Source: Dyadobacter sp. MSC1_007
Lineage (GTDB): Bacteria; Bacteroidota; Bacteroidia; Cytophagales; Spirosomataceae
Direction: 5' to 3'
NCBI RefSeq assembly: GCF_023667495.1
Contig: NZ_JAMOZL010000006.1
Span: forward strand, 62,001 to 126,000
Length of the DNA: 64,000 nucleotides
The notes under the pieces are model-generated. The model worked only from the letters and a program-made list of their open reading frames with translations, did not search any database and was not told the origin of the DNA. Positions 62,907-64,000 of the stretch are shown in pieces (the stretch's first letter is position 1; every line of letters begins with the position of its first letter). The position numbers and the translations under genes are program-made.

Positions 62907-64000
62907 CTACCGTTTGGCAGTATTGTTCAACAGGAATTCAAGCGCAGGTTTGTCGGTTAAAGGTGCCGCTTCTGATTGGTCACCAAGCAGCATGATTTTG
63001 GGAGCGTTTGTGTCGTAAATTGGCCAGACGGGCAATCCCTTTCCATTCGGGTCACCGGTTTTTACAAAATTGACCCAATAATTGGACATGGTCGTTGCCA
63101 GTTTGTCGTCCGTCGCATTCAGCGGACGCAGTTGGTGATCTATAAAGCGCAGATTGTCATATGCATACGCTACTTCGCCGGTGTGAAAAGCGCCATAGTG
63201 CGCGTAAGTCCCGGTTGCAGGTAATTTTCTGGTGAAACGATACACAAATGCTTTTTTACCCTGCCGGGAATGCGCTTGCGCCCATGAATAGTTTTGCACA
63301 CCAAAACTCATATCACGGGATAGCTTGTTTTGCGAGATCGCAGCCTGCTCATCCGTCTGCCCCGGATAGAATTTTAAAAACTCCTGCGCCTGTCCTCCAT
63401 ATTGTGTTTCCGCCTGTGCGCGGTATGCTTCGGCATTTTTCGCGTTGCCACCCGACAGGCCTTCATCCTCGTTCCAGCCGGTAAGCAATGTTACCGGATT
63501 TTGTTTTCCCGCATTATAAATCGCCGCCACCGATTCGGGAAGCACATATCCATCGATGATAGGTCCGCGAAATGCCTGGACTTTTTTCAAAATATCTTCT
63601 GCCGGAACATTTCTCAATGCGGCAATTGAATTTGCTCCGAGCGATTCGGCTGCTTTTGTACCTCCTTCTTCGGCCTGTTGCAACGAAGGGTAATTTCTGG
63701 CAAACCCGGCACCGCTTTCGGCGATGGCTTTATTGAAAAGCCCTTTTGCAAGCGGACTAACAACCAAACAATTGACACTCATCGAACCGGCGGATTGCCC
63801 GGCGATCGTAACATTATCCGGGTCGCCGCCAAACTGGGCTATATTCTTTTTGACCCATTGCAATGCTGCTATTTGATCCATTAACCCAAAATTTCCGGAA
63901 GCATTCGTGCCCGATTCTTTCGTCAGATCGGGATGCGCGAAAAAGCCGAATGCACCCACGCGATAATTAATACTCACAAAAACAACGCCCTTTCTGGCTG
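62907..64000 (-). CDS. Type-B carboxylesterase, N-terminus cut by window edge
   Basis: The frame is open at base 64000, so the N-terminal part is missing; 364 residues are visible. The nucleophile elbow GDPDNVTIAGQSAGSMSVN, the acidic segment TLLTGWNEDEGLSGG, and the His segment HYGAFHTGEVAYAYDNL are those of the para-nitrobenzyl esterase/carboxylesterase B family. The likely role is hydrolysis of acyl esters, possibly from plant polysaccharides. The end at 62907 is complete. Confidence 0.93.
   Translation of the reverse strand, partial: ARKGVVFVSINYRVGAFGFFAHPDLTKESGTNASGNFGLMDQIAALQWVKKNIAQFGGDPDNVTIAGQSAGSMSVNCLVVSPLAKGLFNKAIAESGAGFARNYPSLQQAEEGGTKAAESLGANSIAALRNVPAEDILKKVQAFRGPIIDGYVLPESVAAIYNAGKQNPVTLLTGWNEDEGLSGGNAKNAEAYRAQAETQYGGQAQEFLKFYPGQTDEQAAISQNKLSRDMSFGVQNYSWAQAHSRQGKKAFVYRFTRKLPATGTYAHYGAFHTGEVAYAYDNLRFIDHQLRPLNATDDKLATTMSNYWVNFVKTGDPNGKGLPVWPIYDTNAPKIMLLGDQSEAAPLTDKPALEFLLNNTAKR

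Noticed and set aside
1..64000. tRNA, rRNA, CRISPR arrays and insertion sequences
   Set aside because: The spacers were read for these and nothing convincing was seen; no transposase-like protein is encoded in the window.

Overview
The window looks like a chromosomal segment from a Bacteroidota bacterium of the order Cytophagales, probably a Dyadobacter-like member of the Spirosomataceae. This is inferred from two SusC/SusD pairs, an ECF sigma/FecR surface-signalling module, promoter -7 boxes of the TAnnTTTG type, starts without Shine-Dalgarno sequences, and a moderate GC content. No sequence search was possible, so the taxon is an inference.

Layout. (1) 1-7531, minus strand: a cell-surface-signalling nutrient-uptake locus reading sigma factor, FecR, SusC with an STN domain, SusD, and a truncated DUF1080 (3-keto-disaccharide hydrolase type) protein. 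A secreted TIM-barrel isomerase-like gene (7702-8556) diverges from it and ends at a strong terminator. (2) 8767-37936, plus strand: an 18-gene operon for an extracellular contractile injection system (eCIS, related to the Photorhabdus PVC and Serratia Afp particles). It encodes cap, sheath, two tube proteins, DUF5908 protein, LysM tube adaptor, VgrG-like spike, PAAR tip, gp25 wedge, large baseplate proteins, tape measure and AAA+ ATPase. Between tape measure and ATPase sits a payload block: a subtilase with a C-terminal lamin-tail-like domain, a 2083-residue protein with two DUF4157 (eCIS-associated) HExxH domains and an HNH-like nuclease C-terminus, and a beta-propeller protein. (3) 38020-43980: a TonB receptor, DUF4374 lipoprotein and PepSY membrane protein that look like a metal or siderophore uptake operon, followed by an AraC regulator. 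The leader of this operon can fold into a compact three-way junction. (4) 43981-46969: small accessory genes, partly AT-rich by eye. (5) 46955-55850: a second SusC/SusD locus with a divergent HTH-membrane-PKD-like regulator and an 825-residue secreted protein of unknown function. (6) 55971-57124: small genes and an HxlR regulator. (7) 57419-61963: a D-glucarate/galactarate-type catabolic operon (HpaI-family aldolase, GntP permease, tartronate semialdehyde reductase, glucarate dehydratase family). (8) 61972-64000, minus strand: another exported TIM-barrel protein and a truncated type-B carboxylesterase.

The candidate new system is the payload block of the eCIS. The gene order suggests that the giant protein is the effector, that the subtilase and the two DUF4157 domains may process it, and that the propeller immediately after the nuclease end may be an immunity or loading factor. 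All of these roles are inferences from domain content and order.
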